A stretch of 64,000 nucleotides of DNA from Actinoplanes octamycinicus (GCF_014205225.1 NZ_JACHNB010000001.1:6367501-6431500), one strand, 5' to 3'. Counted from the first letter of the stretch, positions 44,642 through 53,444 are shown. The notes: a model not told the origin generated them from the sequence alone. A program made the numbers and translations.

Positions 44642-44738
44642 TCGCTGACCTGGTGAAGACCGTGCGGGCCGGGCAGATCGACCCGGCCGGCACCGGGCCC
44701 GTCGCCGCCGTGCACTGGGATCGCGGCCCCGCAGCCCG

Positions 44739-44837
44739 ATGCGCCGTGACGGCGTCGCACTGTTCCTGACCAGCGACCTGCCGCCATTCACGACCGGCAC
44801 CTACCTACCGGTCGACGGCGGCTTCACCACGTCGTAG
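44739..44837 (+). pseudogene. relic of a short-chain dehydrogenase C-terminus
   Basis: The frame ending at TAG 44835-44837 reads VALFLTSDLPPFTTGTYLPV then DGGFTTS, the unmistakable last 30 residues of a classic SDR enzyme (the tGxxxxVDGG motif). No upstream SDR body exists in any frame; the sequence before it is unrelated. It is a leftover of a deleted gene, 12 bases before pabA. Confidence 0.7.
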
Positions 44838-44849
44838 AGGGTGTACGGC

Positions 44850-45440
44850 ATGCGGTCCAAGCTCCTGGTCATCGACAACTACGACTCGTTCACCTTCAAC
44901 CTGGTCCAGATGTTCCAGCGCTACGAGCTGGAGATCGCGGTGGTCCGCGCCGACGAGCTGCCGGTCGACGACGTCGCGCGCGAACGGCCGGACTATGTGC
45001 TGGTCAGCCCGGGCCCCGGCAGCCCGGGCGCGGCCGGCATCTCCACCGAGCTGATCCGCCGCTACCACGGCACGATCCCGATCCTCGGCGTCTGCCTGGG
45101 CATGCAGTGCATCAACGAGGCGTTCGGCGGCCGCACGGTGCACGCGCCGGTGCCGATGCACGGCAAGACCAGCGCCGTGCACCACGACGGGACCGGCCTG
45201 TTCGCCGGGGTGCCCGAGCCGGTCACGGTGGCCCGCTACCACTCCCTCGCCACCACCGGCATCAGCGCGGAGCTGACGGTCAACGCGCGCACCGCCGACG
45301 GCGTGCCGATGGGCCTGCAGCACGTGCGCGAGCCGCTGTTCGGCGTGCAGTTCCACCCGGAGAGCTTCCTCACCGAGCACGGGTTCACCATGATCGAGAA
45401 CTTTTTGCGTACGGGTCCGTCGAAGGGAGCGCGCACGTGA
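44850..45440 (+). CDS. pabA: aminodeoxychorismate/anthranilate synthase glutaminase subunit
   Basis: A 196-residue class I glutamine amidotransferase. Catalytic Cys lies in LGVCLGMQCINEAF, and the His and Glu in GVQFHPESFLTEHG; the N-terminal signature is VIDNYDSFTFNLVQ. It supplies ammonia from glutamine to the synthase subunit encoded next, which starts four bases before this gene stops. Because the partner is of the PabB type, PabA is the better name than TrpG. ATG 44850 has GAGGG at a suitable distance. Confidence 0.92.
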   Translation: MRSKLLVIDNYDSFTFNLVQMFQRYELEIAVVRADELPVDDVARERPDYVLVSPGPGSPGAAGISTELIRRYHGTIPILGVCLGMQCINEAFGGRTVHAPVPMHGKTSAVHHDGTGLFAGVPEPVTVARYHSLATTGISAELTVNARTADGVPMGLQHVREPLFGVQFHPESFLTEHGFTMIENFLRTGPSKGART

Positions 45441-47701
45441 CCACCGACCCGCTGTCGTCGCTGCGCCGGGTGACCGGGGTGCACGCCGAACCGATCGCAC
45501 TGGCCGAACCGTTCGTCGAGGTGGCCCGCCGCTTCGCCGCCGAGCCCGGCACCGTCGCCCTGCTCAGCGGCGGGACGCTGGACTGCGCCCGGTTCCACAT
45601 CCTCGGCGTACGTCCGTGGCTGTCGCTCAGCGGGCAGCGCACCCGGACCACCGTGGTCGACGGCGGCCGGCGCGTCGAGCTGGCCGCCGACCCGCTCACG
45701 GCGCTGCGCCAGGTGCTGCGGCACTGCGCCCTGCCGGCGCCGGCGGCGACGCTGCCGCTGTCCAGCGGACTGCTCGGCTACCTGGCCTACGACCTGAAGG
45801 ACTGCCTGGAGCAGCTGCCCCGGACCAGCGTCGACGATCTCGGGCTGCCGCTGATGCACCTCGTCGCGCCGACCGTCCTGCTGATCCAGGACCGGGTCAC
45901 CGGGACGACGACGCTGCTCGCGATGCGGGTGGACGGCGACGACACCGCGATGCGCCGGAGCGTCGCGGAAGTCAAGGCGGCGCTCAGCGCGCCGGCCACG
46001 CCCCGCGCGGGGCAGGCGGAGCCGACCGGGCGGTCCGTGTCGGCGTTCTCCCGCGACGAGTACCTGGCCGCGGTCGAGGCGATCCGCCGGTACATCGTCG
46101 ACGGCGACGTCTACCAGGTGAACATGTCGCAGCGCTTCCGGACGCCGTTCACCGGTGACCCGTTCGACTGCTTCGCCGCCATGTTCGCCGAGAACCCGGC
46201 CCCGTTCTTCGCCTACGTCAACGCCGGCGACCACCAGATCGTCTCGACCTCCCCGGAACGCTTCATCGCGCTGCGCGACGGCACGGTGGAGACCCGGCCG
46301 ATCAAGGGGACCCGGCCGCGCGGGGCGACCCCGGAGCAGGACGAGGCGCTGCGGGCCGAGCTGCGGGCGAGCACCAAGGACGACGCCGAACTGTCGATGA
46401 TCGTCGACCTGCTGCGCAACGACATCGGCAAGGTGTGCGCGCCCGGCACGGTGCGGGTGGCCGACCACAAGCGGCTGGAGACCTACCGCAACGTCCACCA
46501 CCTGGTGTCGACCGTGACCGGCGAACTCGCGGCCGGCCGGGACGCCGTCGATCTGCTCCGGGCCACCTTCCCCGGCGGCTCGGTCACCGGCTGCCCGAAG
46601 ATCCGGGCGATGGAGGTGATCGACGAGCTGGAACCGGTCCGGCGGCATCTCTACACCGGCAGCATCGGCTACCTCGGCTTCGACGGCTCGATGGACCTGT
46701 CGATCGCGATCCGCACGGCGACGTTCACCGGCGGCAGCGCGGTCTTCTCCGTCGGCGGCGGCATCGTCTACGACTCGGACGCCGCCAGCGAGTACGACGA
46801 GACCCTGCACAAGGGGCGGACGCTGATGAACGCGCTGCACGCGGCGACCGGCGAGGCCCGGGACGCGGCCACGGTGTGGCAGGACGGGATCTTCAAGCCG
46901 GGCAGCGCGGCCACGGTGCCGGTCGACAGCGAGGGGCTGGCGTACGGGTTCGGGTTCTTCGAGACGCTGCGCGTGCGCGCCGGCCGGCCGGTCCTGCTCG
47001 ACGCCCACCTGCGGCGCTTCGACATCGCGTGGCGGGAGCTGTTCGGCGGCACGCCACCGGACGTCACCTGGGCCGACGTGATCGCCCGGCTGGTGCGGCG
47101 CAACGGGCTGTCGCACGTCGACGCGGTGGTCAAGCTGATGGCCGCCGCCGGCAACCCGACCGGCGGGCGGCTGTCCCCGGTGCTGTTCGCCAGCGCCAAG
47201 CCGTACACGCCGCGTCCGGTCCTGAGCGCGCAGCCCGGGCTGCGGCTGCTCACCTACCCGCACCGCCGGGAGACCCACCTGGCCGGGCACAAGACGCTCA
47301 ACTACCTGCACTACCGGCTGGCCGGCGCCTGGGCCGCCCGGCACGGCGCCGACGAAGCGCTGATCCTCAACGCCGACGGCTCGGTGTCGGAGACCAACAC
47401 CGCGACCGTGTGCTGCATGGCCGGCGACACCGCGATCTTCCCCACCTCCCAGCACGCCCTGCCCGGCACGATGGCCGCCGAGGTGGAACGCCTGCTGCGG
47501 GGCTGGGGCTACCCGGTCGAGCACCGCCGTCTCACCGTCGCGGACCTGCTGGCCGCCGACCACGTCTTCGTCACCAACTCGGTGATGGGCGCGGTCCCCG
47601 TCCTGGCCCTCGACGGCGAGCCGCTGACCTACGACCCCGCCCTCTGCGAGAAGCTGACCCAATCCATCTTCGACAGCACCGCCCCGACCCACTTGCCATG
47701 A
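45437..47701 (+). CDS. pabBC: aminodeoxychorismate synthase component I fused to aminodeoxychorismate lyase (PabB-PabC)
   Basis: A 754-residue bifunctional enzyme. Residues 1-475 are the chorismate-binding PabB half: RRYIVDGDVYQVNMSQRFRT, the PIKGT motif (ETRPIKGTRPRG), MIVDLLRNDIGKV and GGSVTGCPKIRAMEVID. Residues about 485-754 are a PLP fold-type IV lyase: YGFGFFETLRVRAGRPVLLD, the catalytic lysine in GHKTLNYLHYRL, and EALILNADGSVSETNTATV. With PabA it makes 4-aminobenzoate for folate or for a natural product. GTG 45437 overlaps the pabA stop (GTGA). Confidence 0.94.
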   Translation: MTTDPLSSLRRVTGVHAEPIALAEPFVEVARRFAAEPGTVALLSGGTLDCARFHILGVRPWLSLSGQRTRTTVVDGGRRVELAADPLTALRQVLRHCALPAPAATLPLSSGLLGYLAYDLKDCLEQLPRTSVDDLGLPLMHLVAPTVLLIQDRVTGTTTLLAMRVDGDDTAMRRSVAEVKAALSAPATPRAGQAEPTGRSVSAFSRDEYLAAVEAIRRYIVDGDVYQVNMSQRFRTPFTGDPFDCFAAMFAENPAPFFAYVNAGDHQIVSTSPERFIALRDGTVETRPIKGTRPRGATPEQDEALRAELRASTKDDAELSMIVDLLRNDIGKVCAPGTVRVADHKRLETYRNVHHLVSTVTGELAAGRDAVDLLRATFPGGSVTGCPKIRAMEVIDELEPVRRHLYTGSIGYLGFDGSMDLSIAIRTATFTGGSAVFSVGGGIVYDSDAASEYDETLHKGRTLMNALHAATGEARDAATVWQDGIFKPGSAATVPVDSEGLAYGFGFFETLRVRAGRPVLLDAHLRRFDIAWRELFGGTPPDVTWADVIARLVRRNGLSHVDAVVKLMAAAGNPTGGRLSPVLFASAKPYTPRPVLSAQPGLRLLTYPHRRETHLAGHKTLNYLHYRLAGAWAARHGADEALILNADGSVSETNTATVCCMAGDTAIFPTSQHALPGTMAAEVERLLRGWGYPVEHRRLTVADLLAADHVFVTNSVMGAVPVLALDGEPLTYDPALCEKLTQSIFDSTAPTHLP

Positions 47702-47749
47702 TCAATTAAGGTGATCCGGCAAGCGCGAAATCGGGGGCGGAGAAACAAC

Positions 47750-47956
47750 GTGTCAGATGTGAAGCCACGCAACGGCGGCCTGGTGGGCCTTTACGTCGTC
47801 CTGCTGGGTGCCAACCTGTTCTTGCTGGTCTCGTCGCTGCTGGACGGCGACTACGAGTGGTGGGAGCTCGCCCTGCGGCTGCTGGTGATCCCGATCTGGG
47901 TCCTGGCCCTGCGCACCGAGCTGCGCAAGCCCAAGCCCCAACCAGCCGACAGCTGA
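47750..47956 (+). CDS. small two-span membrane protein
   Basis: A 68-residue protein with two hydrophobic helices (GLVGLYVVLLGANLFLLVSS and WWELALRLLVIPIWVLALRT) and a charged C-terminus. GTG 47750 follows GGAGAAACAAC; an ATC-type upstream extension is less likely. No family is recognised. It follows pabBC by 48 bases and has its own ribosome site. Confidence 0.6.
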   Translation: MSDVKPRNGGLVGLYVVLLGANLFLLVSSLLDGDYEWWELALRLLVIPIWVLALRTELRKPKPQPADS

Positions 47957-48162
47957 CCGACCGGCGGCTGGCCCGACCGGCTCCGGAAACGTCCGGCTGA
48001 GGGCAATGGTGTCCGGTGGCCCGTCTCGGCTCATCGAGCGTGATCCTTATGGCTCTCACCGAGGATTCCCCGCCGGACGGATATGACGTCGTTGGCGGGG
48101 ATGGTGCCAGCTGGCCCCGCCTGGGGTGCAGGGCCGCCGGCGCGCAGTTCGCGGTGCCGCCG

Positions 48163-48690
48163 TCAGAACGGCTCGCCGTCGTCGTCGAAGGGGCCGTTGC
48201 AGACCTGCTCGACGAACTTCTCCAGTTCGTCGAGTAGGCCCTCGGTGCCGGCCGCTATGACCTCAACGGATCGCGGCTCGCCCGGGGCGAGTGCGACGAG
48301 CGCCGGGATCGGCTGCGGCTCGCGATCGAGGCCGTCGACCAGCTCCAGCGGGCCGACACCGTTGGCGAGCAGCCACACGTAGTCGCCGAGATTCCGGGCG
48401 AAGACGGCCAGTTCGCCCTCCGAACCGAGGAACGCCACCGGCTGTGCGTCGATCGGCGCGGACGGATCCCGTACCCACAGGGTCGCCTGGCCTCCGGAAC
48501 CGTCCATGCCGAAGAACCGGAACGGCGGCTCGGCCGCCGCGTCGTTGCCGGTCCACGCCCGCCACCAGTCGGTGACCTCCTCGGCCGGGTCGAACTCGTC
48601 GAACGGCTCGAAGTCGTGCCCTTCGTGACCGACGGCGAAGGGGGCGGCGAGGGCCGCGGCCAGCAGGGGAGGGAACGTCCGATCGACCAC
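48163..48690 (-). CDS. hypothetical acidic protein (SMI1/KNR4-like at best)
   Basis: A 175-residue acidic soluble protein. The segments FPPLLAAALAAPFAVGHEGH, VAFLGSEGELAVFARNLGDY and VWLLANGVGPLELVDGL resemble the strands and helices of SUKH/SMI1-KNR4 immunity-type proteins, but the match is only by general pattern. GTG 48690 is chosen at the start of the conserved-looking part; ATG 48738 is an alternative. The stretch 47957-48162 has no gene. Confidence 0.6.
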   Translation of the reverse strand: MVDRTFPPLLAAALAAPFAVGHEGHDFEPFDEFDPAEEVTDWWRAWTGNDAAAEPPFRFFGMDGSGGQATLWVRDPSAPIDAQPVAFLGSEGELAVFARNLGDYVWLLANGVGPLELVDGLDREPQPIPALVALAPGEPRSVEVIAAGTEGLLDELEKFVEQVCNGPFDDDGEPF

Positions 48691-48806
48691 GGCCAGCAGC
48701 CTAGAACACGGGCCGGAACACCGATCAGAAGCGGTCATCGGGCGGGGAACGGCACGGCTCGATAACAACAGGTTCGATGGGTACGCCCGGTGGGCACAAG
48801 GGCGGC

Positions 48807-49316
48807 ATGAAGGACACGCGTGTGCGGGCCTACCGCATCCTCAGCGCCCTGACCGGGGTCGCGGCGGCTGCCGCCGCGGTCGCGGTCGTTCACGACACGC
48901 AGGGTGTCGCCGCGGCCAGCGAGAGCTGCACCGTCCAGGTGAACGTGGCGCTTCCGGAGCGCCCGGCGCAGGTCAAGCTGCGAGTCTCGAACGGCACCCG
49001 GACGGCGGGGCTGGCCGAGCGGGTCAGCGCGGACTTCGGCAACCGTGGCTTCGTGATGCAGCCGCCGGCCAAGAGCAAGACCAAGGTCGACCAGGTCGCG
49101 GTCATCGAGTACGGCCCGAAGTCGGTCGGCGCCGCCCAGTGGATCCGGGCGTTCTTCCTCGGTCAGGCCGAGCCCCGGTTCAGCGCGTCGCGGACCACCG
49201 ACGTGGTCGACGTGCGGGTCGGCGCCCGGTACCGGCAGCTGGCCACGCAGACTGAGGTGAACCAGTCGCTGGCCCAGCTCGGCGAGCCCACCCCGCCGCC
49301 CGGGACCTGTGCCTAG
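48807..49316 (+). CDS. exported protein with LytR C-terminal domain
   Basis: A 169-residue protein with an N-terminal membrane anchor or signal (ILSALTGVAAAAAAVAVVHD). The body is a LytR_C (CpsA-LytR C-terminal) domain: VKLRVSNGTRTAGLAERVSA and DFGNRGFVMQPPAKSK. Such domains occur outside the membrane in cell-wall proteins. ATG 48807 follows AAGGGCGGC. The end overlaps the convergent NUDIX gene by four bases. Confidence 0.85.
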   Translation: MKDTRVRAYRILSALTGVAAAAAAVAVVHDTQGVAAASESCTVQVNVALPERPAQVKLRVSNGTRTAGLAERVSADFGNRGFVMQPPAKSKTKVDQVAVIEYGPKSVGAAQWIRAFFLGQAEPRFSASRTTDVVDVRVGARYRQLATQTEVNQSLAQLGEPTPPPGTCA

Positions 49317-49732
49317 CGAGCCGCGAGCACCTCGGTGAACATCGCGAGATAACCGTCGTGGGCCAGGGCCAGGCCGTCGAGCTCGTCGGCGGTGAACCAG
49401 CCGATGGCGTCGTGCTCCTCCGGCGCGACATTGACCGGGACGCCGGTCCACGTGTCGACGAGCCAGACCTGCATGTCGTACGTCGGGCCGTGGATCTCTC
49501 GCATCGGCGGACCCGGCGGCGGGGGGATCTCGATGCCCACCTCCTCCCCGATCTCCCGGGCGAGGGCCGCGCCGGGCAGCTCACCGGGCTCCACGTGTCC
49601 GCCGGGCAGGTCCCAGACGTCCGGATACCAGCGGCGCTGCGGCGAGCGGTGGCAGAGCAGGATCCGGTCGCCGTCGCGCAGCAGCGCGGCGACGATGTGA
49701 GCCCGGTCTTCGTGGTGCGCGGAGATCGACAC
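49313..49732 (-). CDS. NUDIX hydrolase
   Basis: A 139-residue nucleotide-diphosphate hydrolase. The Nudix box is complete: GGHVEPGELPGAALAREIGE followed by EVGI (G-x5-E-x7-REUxEExGU). The N-terminal strand IVAALLRDGDRILLCHRSPQ and the EEHDAIGWFTADEL segment are typical of MutT/ADP-ribose-type members. It may clean up damaged nucleotides; the substrate is not evident. GTG start at 49732. Confidence 0.93.
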   Translation of the reverse strand: MSISAHHEDRAHIVAALLRDGDRILLCHRSPQRRWYPDVWDLPGGHVEPGELPGAALAREIGEEVGIEIPPPPGPPMREIHGPTYDMQVWLVDTWTGVPVNVAPEEHDAIGWFTADELDGLALAHDGYLAMFTEVLAAR

Positions 49733-49832
49733 AGGGGCATTGTGCCGTTCGCGGCGCGCCGACGATGACCGGCGTGCGGATCGTGGGGGACAGCAGCGAG
49801 CACGAGATGGTCGCCTGCTTCCTCGCCGGGGG

Positions 49833-50300
49833 TCACCGCGGATCGGATCCGAGCCGGATCGTCTGCTCGCGCAGCACCTCGATCATGCGATGGAGGTAGC
49901 TCACGATGGCCGCCTGTTCCGCCGGCTCGTACTCGGTGATCACGCCGCCGAGTGCCTGACCCAGCCGCGCGAACGTCTCGGCCAACTCGGGGCGTTCGGT
50001 GTCGGTGGCGCGGATGATCGCCCGCCGCCGGTCGGCCGGGTCGGTCTCCCGGACCACGAATCCGCCGGCCGCGAGCCGCCCGACGACGCTGGTGATCCCG
50101 GCGGCGGTCAGGCCGGTGCGCCGGGCCAGCTCACTGGCACTGAACGGGCCGTCGACCGCGATCAGCTCAAGGGTCTTGAGGTCTCCGGCCGACAGCCCCA
50201 GTCGTGCCGCCGCGGCCTGATGAAACAGCACGACGGCTCCGCTGAGGTCGCGGCCCAGGTTACGGCCGGCGCGATGGTCCACCGTTGACACTCCACCCAT
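49833..50300 (-). CDS. MarR-family transcriptional regulator
   Basis: A 155-residue winged-helix protein. The DNA-binding part is DGPFSASELARRTGLTAAGI and TSVVGRLAAGGFVVRETDPA with DRRR in the wing; the flanking helices form the dimer. It is divergent from the SnoaL-like gene at 50361, and a long palindrome fills the space between them. ATG 50300 lies three bases from the palindrome; GTG 50288 and the TTG at 50303 are alternatives. The transcript may be leaderless or very short-leadered. Confidence 0.93.
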   Translation of the reverse strand: MGGVSTVDHRAGRNLGRDLSGAVVLFHQAAAARLGLSAGDLKTLELIAVDGPFSASELARRTGLTAAGITSVVGRLAAGGFVVRETDPADRRRAIIRATDTERPELAETFARLGQALGGVITEYEPAEQAAIVSYLHRMIEVLREQTIRLGSDPR

Positions 50301-50303
50301 CAA

Positions 50304-50345
50304 TACTTAGATTCGGCGTAGTAATTGCTACGCCGAATCTAAGTA
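50304..50345. promoter_or_regulatory. 18-bp-arm palindromic operator between MarR and SnoaL-like genes
   Basis: TACTTAGATTCGGCGTAG (50304-50321) and its exact complement (50328-50345) flank TAATTG. The site spans the whole intergenic promoter region of the two divergent genes. MarR proteins bind such palindromes, so the regulator very probably controls itself and the neighbour. Confidence 0.85.
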
Positions 50346-50360
50346 AACCAGGAGGATGGG

Positions 50361-50810
50361 ATGACCACCACGGCTCATGCCCGCGTTGTGGACACTCTGA
50401 CCGGGCTGGAGGAGTGCTGGCAGGCCGGTGACGCCGAGGCGTATGCCCGCCTGCACGCGGCCGACGCGACCTATGTGGCGTTCGACGGCACGGTCCTGAC
50501 CGGTCGTGCGGAGATCGCCGCGGGCCACCGTCCGCTCTTCGACGGCATCATGCGAGGCTCCCGCCTGGCCGTGGTCGAGCGCACGATCCGGTTCCCCGAC
50601 CCCGCCACGGCGATCGTCGTGCAACGCGCCGGCATCGTCATGCGGTGGCAGAGAGGCCGGGCCACGCCATCGAAGAAGCGCCTGTCGACGAACACGACGA
50701 TTCTGCGCCTCGACGGGGACGCGTGGCTGGTCGCCGCATTCCAGAACACGCGATACCACCCGTGGGCGAAGACGCTGATGGGGCGGCTGATGACCCGCTC
50801 GGCCGGCTGA
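50361..50810 (+). CDS. SgcJ/SnoaL-like NTF2-fold protein
   Basis: A 149-residue protein of the SgcJ/EcaC (DUF4440-like) NTF2 group. Helix 1 holds LTGLEECWQAGDAEAYARLH, followed by ADATYVAFDGTVLTGRAEIA, and the late strands TNTTILRLDGDAWLVAAFQN TR. Such proteins bind small aromatic compounds or have isomerase-like roles. It is controlled, by position, by the MarR operator; the ribosome site is AGGAGGATGGG before ATG 50361. Confidence 0.92.
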   Translation: MTTTAHARVVDTLTGLEECWQAGDAEAYARLHAADATYVAFDGTVLTGRAEIAAGHRPLFDGIMRGSRLAVVERTIRFPDPATAIVVQRAGIVMRWQRGRATPSKKRLSTNTTILRLDGDAWLVAAFQNTRYHPWAKTLMGRLMTRSAG

Positions 50811-50844
50811 TCGCACGATCGGGAGCGGAACCCTTTCCGGCCGA

Positions 50845-51333
50845 TCAGTTGATGGTGGGGCTGCGGCGCTCGACGAGGACGACGTCGCGCCAGACGCCGT
50901 GGTGTCGGCCGACGCGTTCGCGGGTGCCGACGGTGCGGAAGCCGCACGCGGCGTGCAGGGCCAGGCTGGCGGCGTTCTCCGGGAAGATCCCTGACTGGAT
51001 CGTCCAGATCCCGGCCTTCTCGGTGCTGGTGATCAGCGCGTCGAGCAGTGCCCGGCCGATGCCGTGACCGCCGTGAGCGGGATGGACGTAGACGGAGTGT
51101 TCGACGACGCCGGAGTAGACGCAGCGGTCGGAAACCGCGCCGCACGCGGTCCAGCCCAGGACGGTCCGGTCGGTGCCGAGGGCGACGAAGCGGTGCTCGG
51201 CAAGCCGGGTCGTGGTGAACCGGTCCCAGGTGGGTGGCTCGGTCTCGAAGGTGGCGTTGCCCGTGGCGATGCCGAGCCGGTAGATCTCCAGAACCGGCCG
51301 GGCGTGCTCGTCGGTCATCGCGGCGATGGTCAT
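50845..51333 (-). CDS. GNAT-family N-acetyltransferase (phosphinothricin-acetyltransferase-like)
   Basis: A 162-residue acetyltransferase. Strand/helix signatures of the PAT group are present: LEIYRLGIATGNATFETEPP, SVYVHPAHGGHGIGRALLDA (the acetyl-CoA loop) and SIFPENAASLALHAACGFRT-like text (SGIFPENAASLALHAACGF). It transfers acetyl groups to an amine, possibly of an amino-acid-like toxin. The residues between 51334 and 51490 hold no gene. Confidence 0.93.
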   Translation of the reverse strand: MTIAAMTDEHARPVLEIYRLGIATGNATFETEPPTWDRFTTTRLAEHRFVALGTDRTVLGWTACGAVSDRCVYSGVVEHSVYVHPAHGGHGIGRALLDALITSTEKAGIWTIQSGIFPENAASLALHAACGFRTVGTRERVGRHHGVWRDVVLVERRSPTIN

Positions 51334-51490
51334 CCGGCCTGCCTAAACACCTCTTCACCTTGGCAGCTCTGCAGGTGGCGGGCAAGCCGGTCACCTCAGG
51401 CTGCTGTGACGGGTCACCGGCAGCGCGGACGGATCGGTACGGTGAACGCCGGTGTCGCGGACACCAGGCGATATGACGGGAGCACGGGCC

Positions 51491-51931
51491 ATGGCCTTCG
51501 TTCGGCGGTTCGACCACGTCGGCATCACGGTTGCCGACCTCGACGCGGTGACCGCGTTCTTCGTCGGGCTCGGCCTCGAGGTGCAGGGCCGGATGCCCGT
51601 CGAGGGCGAGTTCCTGGACACCGTCATCGGCATCCCCGGCTCGCGCACCGAGATCGTCATGCTGCAGCCGCCCGGCGGCGGCACCTGTCTGGAACTGTCC
51701 AGCTTCACGCGCCCCGACCCGGTGCCCGGCTCGCCGGCCGCCATGGCCAACGAGCTGGGCCTGCGCAACGTCGCCTTCGAAGTCGACGACCTGCGCGCCG
51801 CGGTCGACTGGGCCGCCGCGGAGGGCTACGGCCTGGTCGGCGACATCGGCCAGTTCGAGAACGCCTGGCGGATGGCCTACGTCCGCGGACCGGAAGGGAT
51901 CATCGTCTCGCTGGCCGAGCGGGTCGGCTGA
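51491..51931 (+). CDS. VOC-family (glyoxalase/bleomycin resistance) protein
   Basis: A 146-residue vicinal-oxygen-chelate protein with two beta-alpha-beta-beta-beta modules: RRFDHVGITVADLDAVTAFF and RNVAFEVDDLRAAVDWAAAE. The metal-binding His and Glu are in FDHVGI, TCLELSSF and the second-half NVAFEV and EGIIVSLAE. Members act as lyases, dioxygenases or drug-binding resistance proteins. ATG 51491 was chosen at the conserved start; in-frame starts at 51452 and 51473 add only unstructured residues. The end overlaps the convergent hydrolase gene by 55 bases. Confidence 0.9.
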   Translation: MAFVRRFDHVGITVADLDAVTAFFVGLGLEVQGRMPVEGEFLDTVIGIPGSRTEIVMLQPPGGGTCLELSSFTRPDPVPGSPAAMANELGLRNVAFEVDDLRAAVDWAAAEGYGLVGDIGQFENAWRMAYVRGPEGIIVSLAERVG

Positions 51932-53358
51932 GCCCGCCCGGCACGGCCACGCAGGAGCATCGCCAGCCGGACCAGCGCGAGCGTGACACCGGCGGCCGAC
52001 GCCACCGCGAGCAGCAGCGTGAACGTGGGATACAGGTAGGCGGCCTGCGGCCAGGAGATGTCCCGCCCGCCGTAGAGGCCGCTGACCAGGCGATCCAGCG
52101 TGACGAGCACGGCCAGCGGCAGGAGCGGGGCGACCAGCGTGGTCACGGTCCGCCAGCGACTCCGGGTGACCTTCGCCCACTGGCGAGACCCACAGATCCT
52201 CCGTACGCCCACAGCCGCCACGACCAGCACCCCGGCCAGCAGGGCGAGGTCGATCCCGGCCAGCGGCGTGCTGACGGGCGCCGCCGCGCGGCCGTCGATC
52301 AGGTCGACGAGGCGGGCACCGATCGCCTGGGCGTCGCGGTGCAGCGTGCCGGTGTTGGCCATCACCGCGATGCCGTAGCCGCGGGTGGGCAGCAGTGCCT
52401 GATAGGCGGTGAAGGTCATCATGTCGCCGTCGTGCTCGATCAGCGCGGTCCCGGACGCGCTGGTGTCGGCCTCCCAGCCCAGGCCGTACCCGGCGAGGCC
52501 GGGACGATGCATCTCGGCGACGGCGGCCGCCGACACCACCCGGGTGCCGTCCGCCGCCACCCCCTGGTTGCCCTGTGCGATCAGCCAGCCGGCCAGATCG
52601 TGCGCGGTGCTCAGCACCGCACCCGACCCGGCGCCGAACGCGGGCGGTTCGGGCAGCGCGACCGCCCGGCCCGCGATCATCAGATGCCCGCGGCCGCTGG
52701 CCGGCAACTGGTCCGCGGTGGTGACGGTCCGGCTGCCGGTCATGCCGAGCGGGCCGAAGACGTGCCCGCGCAGGTAGGCGTCGAACGGCTCCCCACCGAC
52801 CACCTCCACCAGCCGCGCCGCGATCTGATAGTTCGGGTTGTGATAGCTGAACCGGGTACCCGGGTCGGCGTCCAGCCGGGCATGGCGCATCGCGGCGACC
52901 GCCTCGCGCAGGTCGTGCACCAGCGGCGCGCTGAACGACGGGTTCGTCCGATCGGACAGCCCGGAGGTCTGGTTCAGCAGCTGCCGCACGGTGATCCGGC
53001 CGGCCCGCCCGTCGGCCAGGACGAACTCCGGCAGGTAGGTCCGCACCGCCTCGTCCAGCCGGATCCGGCCGGCGTCGGCGAGCTGCAGCACCGCGAGCGC
53101 GGTCATCGACTTGCTGACCGAGGCGACCGCCATCACCGTACGGTCGGTAACCGCCTCGCCCTGCCCGGTGCGGCCGTACCCGGCGACGTGCACGACGGTC
53201 CGGCCGCGGGTGACCGCGACGGCGACCCCCGGCACCCCGGTCGCCTCCCGGTACGACTCGACGACGGCGTCGATCGATGCCGGCGTGATCGTCGTGGCCG
53301 GGCCGGGTGGTGCGGTGGGCAGGGCGAGGACCAGGGCGGTCAGCATGCGGATCGGCAT
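51877..53358 (-). CDS. membrane-anchored serine hydrolase (class C beta-lactamase-like)
   Basis: A 493-residue protein. After an N-terminal signal-type segment (residues 1-20) the penicillin-binding/beta-lactamase fold spans about 25-345. Active-site motifs are SVSK (in VASVSKSMTALAVLQ), YHN (in TRFSYHNPNYQIAARLVEVV) and HDG (in IEHDGDMMTF) in place of KTG. The last 120 residues contain three or four membrane helices (LALLAGVLVVAAVGV and onward), typical of family members anchored in the membrane. Substrates may be D-peptides or esters. ATG 53358 is preferred; ATG 53346 is possible. Confidence 0.92.
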   Translation of the reverse strand: MPIRMLTALVLALPTAPPGPATTITPASIDAVVESYREATGVPGVAVAVTRGRTVVHVAGYGRTGQGEAVTDRTVMAVASVSKSMTALAVLQLADAGRIRLDEAVRTYLPEFVLADGRAGRITVRQLLNQTSGLSDRTNPSFSAPLVHDLREAVAAMRHARLDADPGTRFSYHNPNYQIAARLVEVVGGEPFDAYLRGHVFGPLGMTGSRTVTTADQLPASGRGHLMIAGRAVALPEPPAFGAGSGAVLSTAHDLAGWLIAQGNQGVAADGTRVVSAAAVAEMHRPGLAGYGLGWEADTSASGTALIEHDGDMMTFTAYQALLPTRGYGIAVMANTGTLHRDAQAIGARLVDLIDGRAAAPVSTPLAGIDLALLAGVLVVAAVGVRRICGSRQWAKVTRSRWRTVTTLVAPLLPLAVLVTLDRLVSGLYGGRDISWPQAAYLYPTFTLLLAVASAAGVTLALVRLAMLLRGRAGRAQPTRSASETMIPSGPRT

Positions 53359-53444
53359 CGGGCCAGCGTGCGGGCAGGCGGGCCGGGCGCACATCGGACC
53401 GTGGTCCGATGCGCCGCCGGGTGCGCTGTCACTACGGTGGCATC

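Noticed and set aside
45236..47692. 818-codon minus-strand frame across pabA/pabBC
   Set aside because: Antisense shadow; the plus strand contains the PIKGT and PLP-lysine motifs.
50471..53392. 973-codon minus-strand frame, the longest in the window
   Set aside because: It crosses at least four real genes on both strands; only its frame is open. The serine hydrolase and GNAT genes are read in other frames with full motifs.
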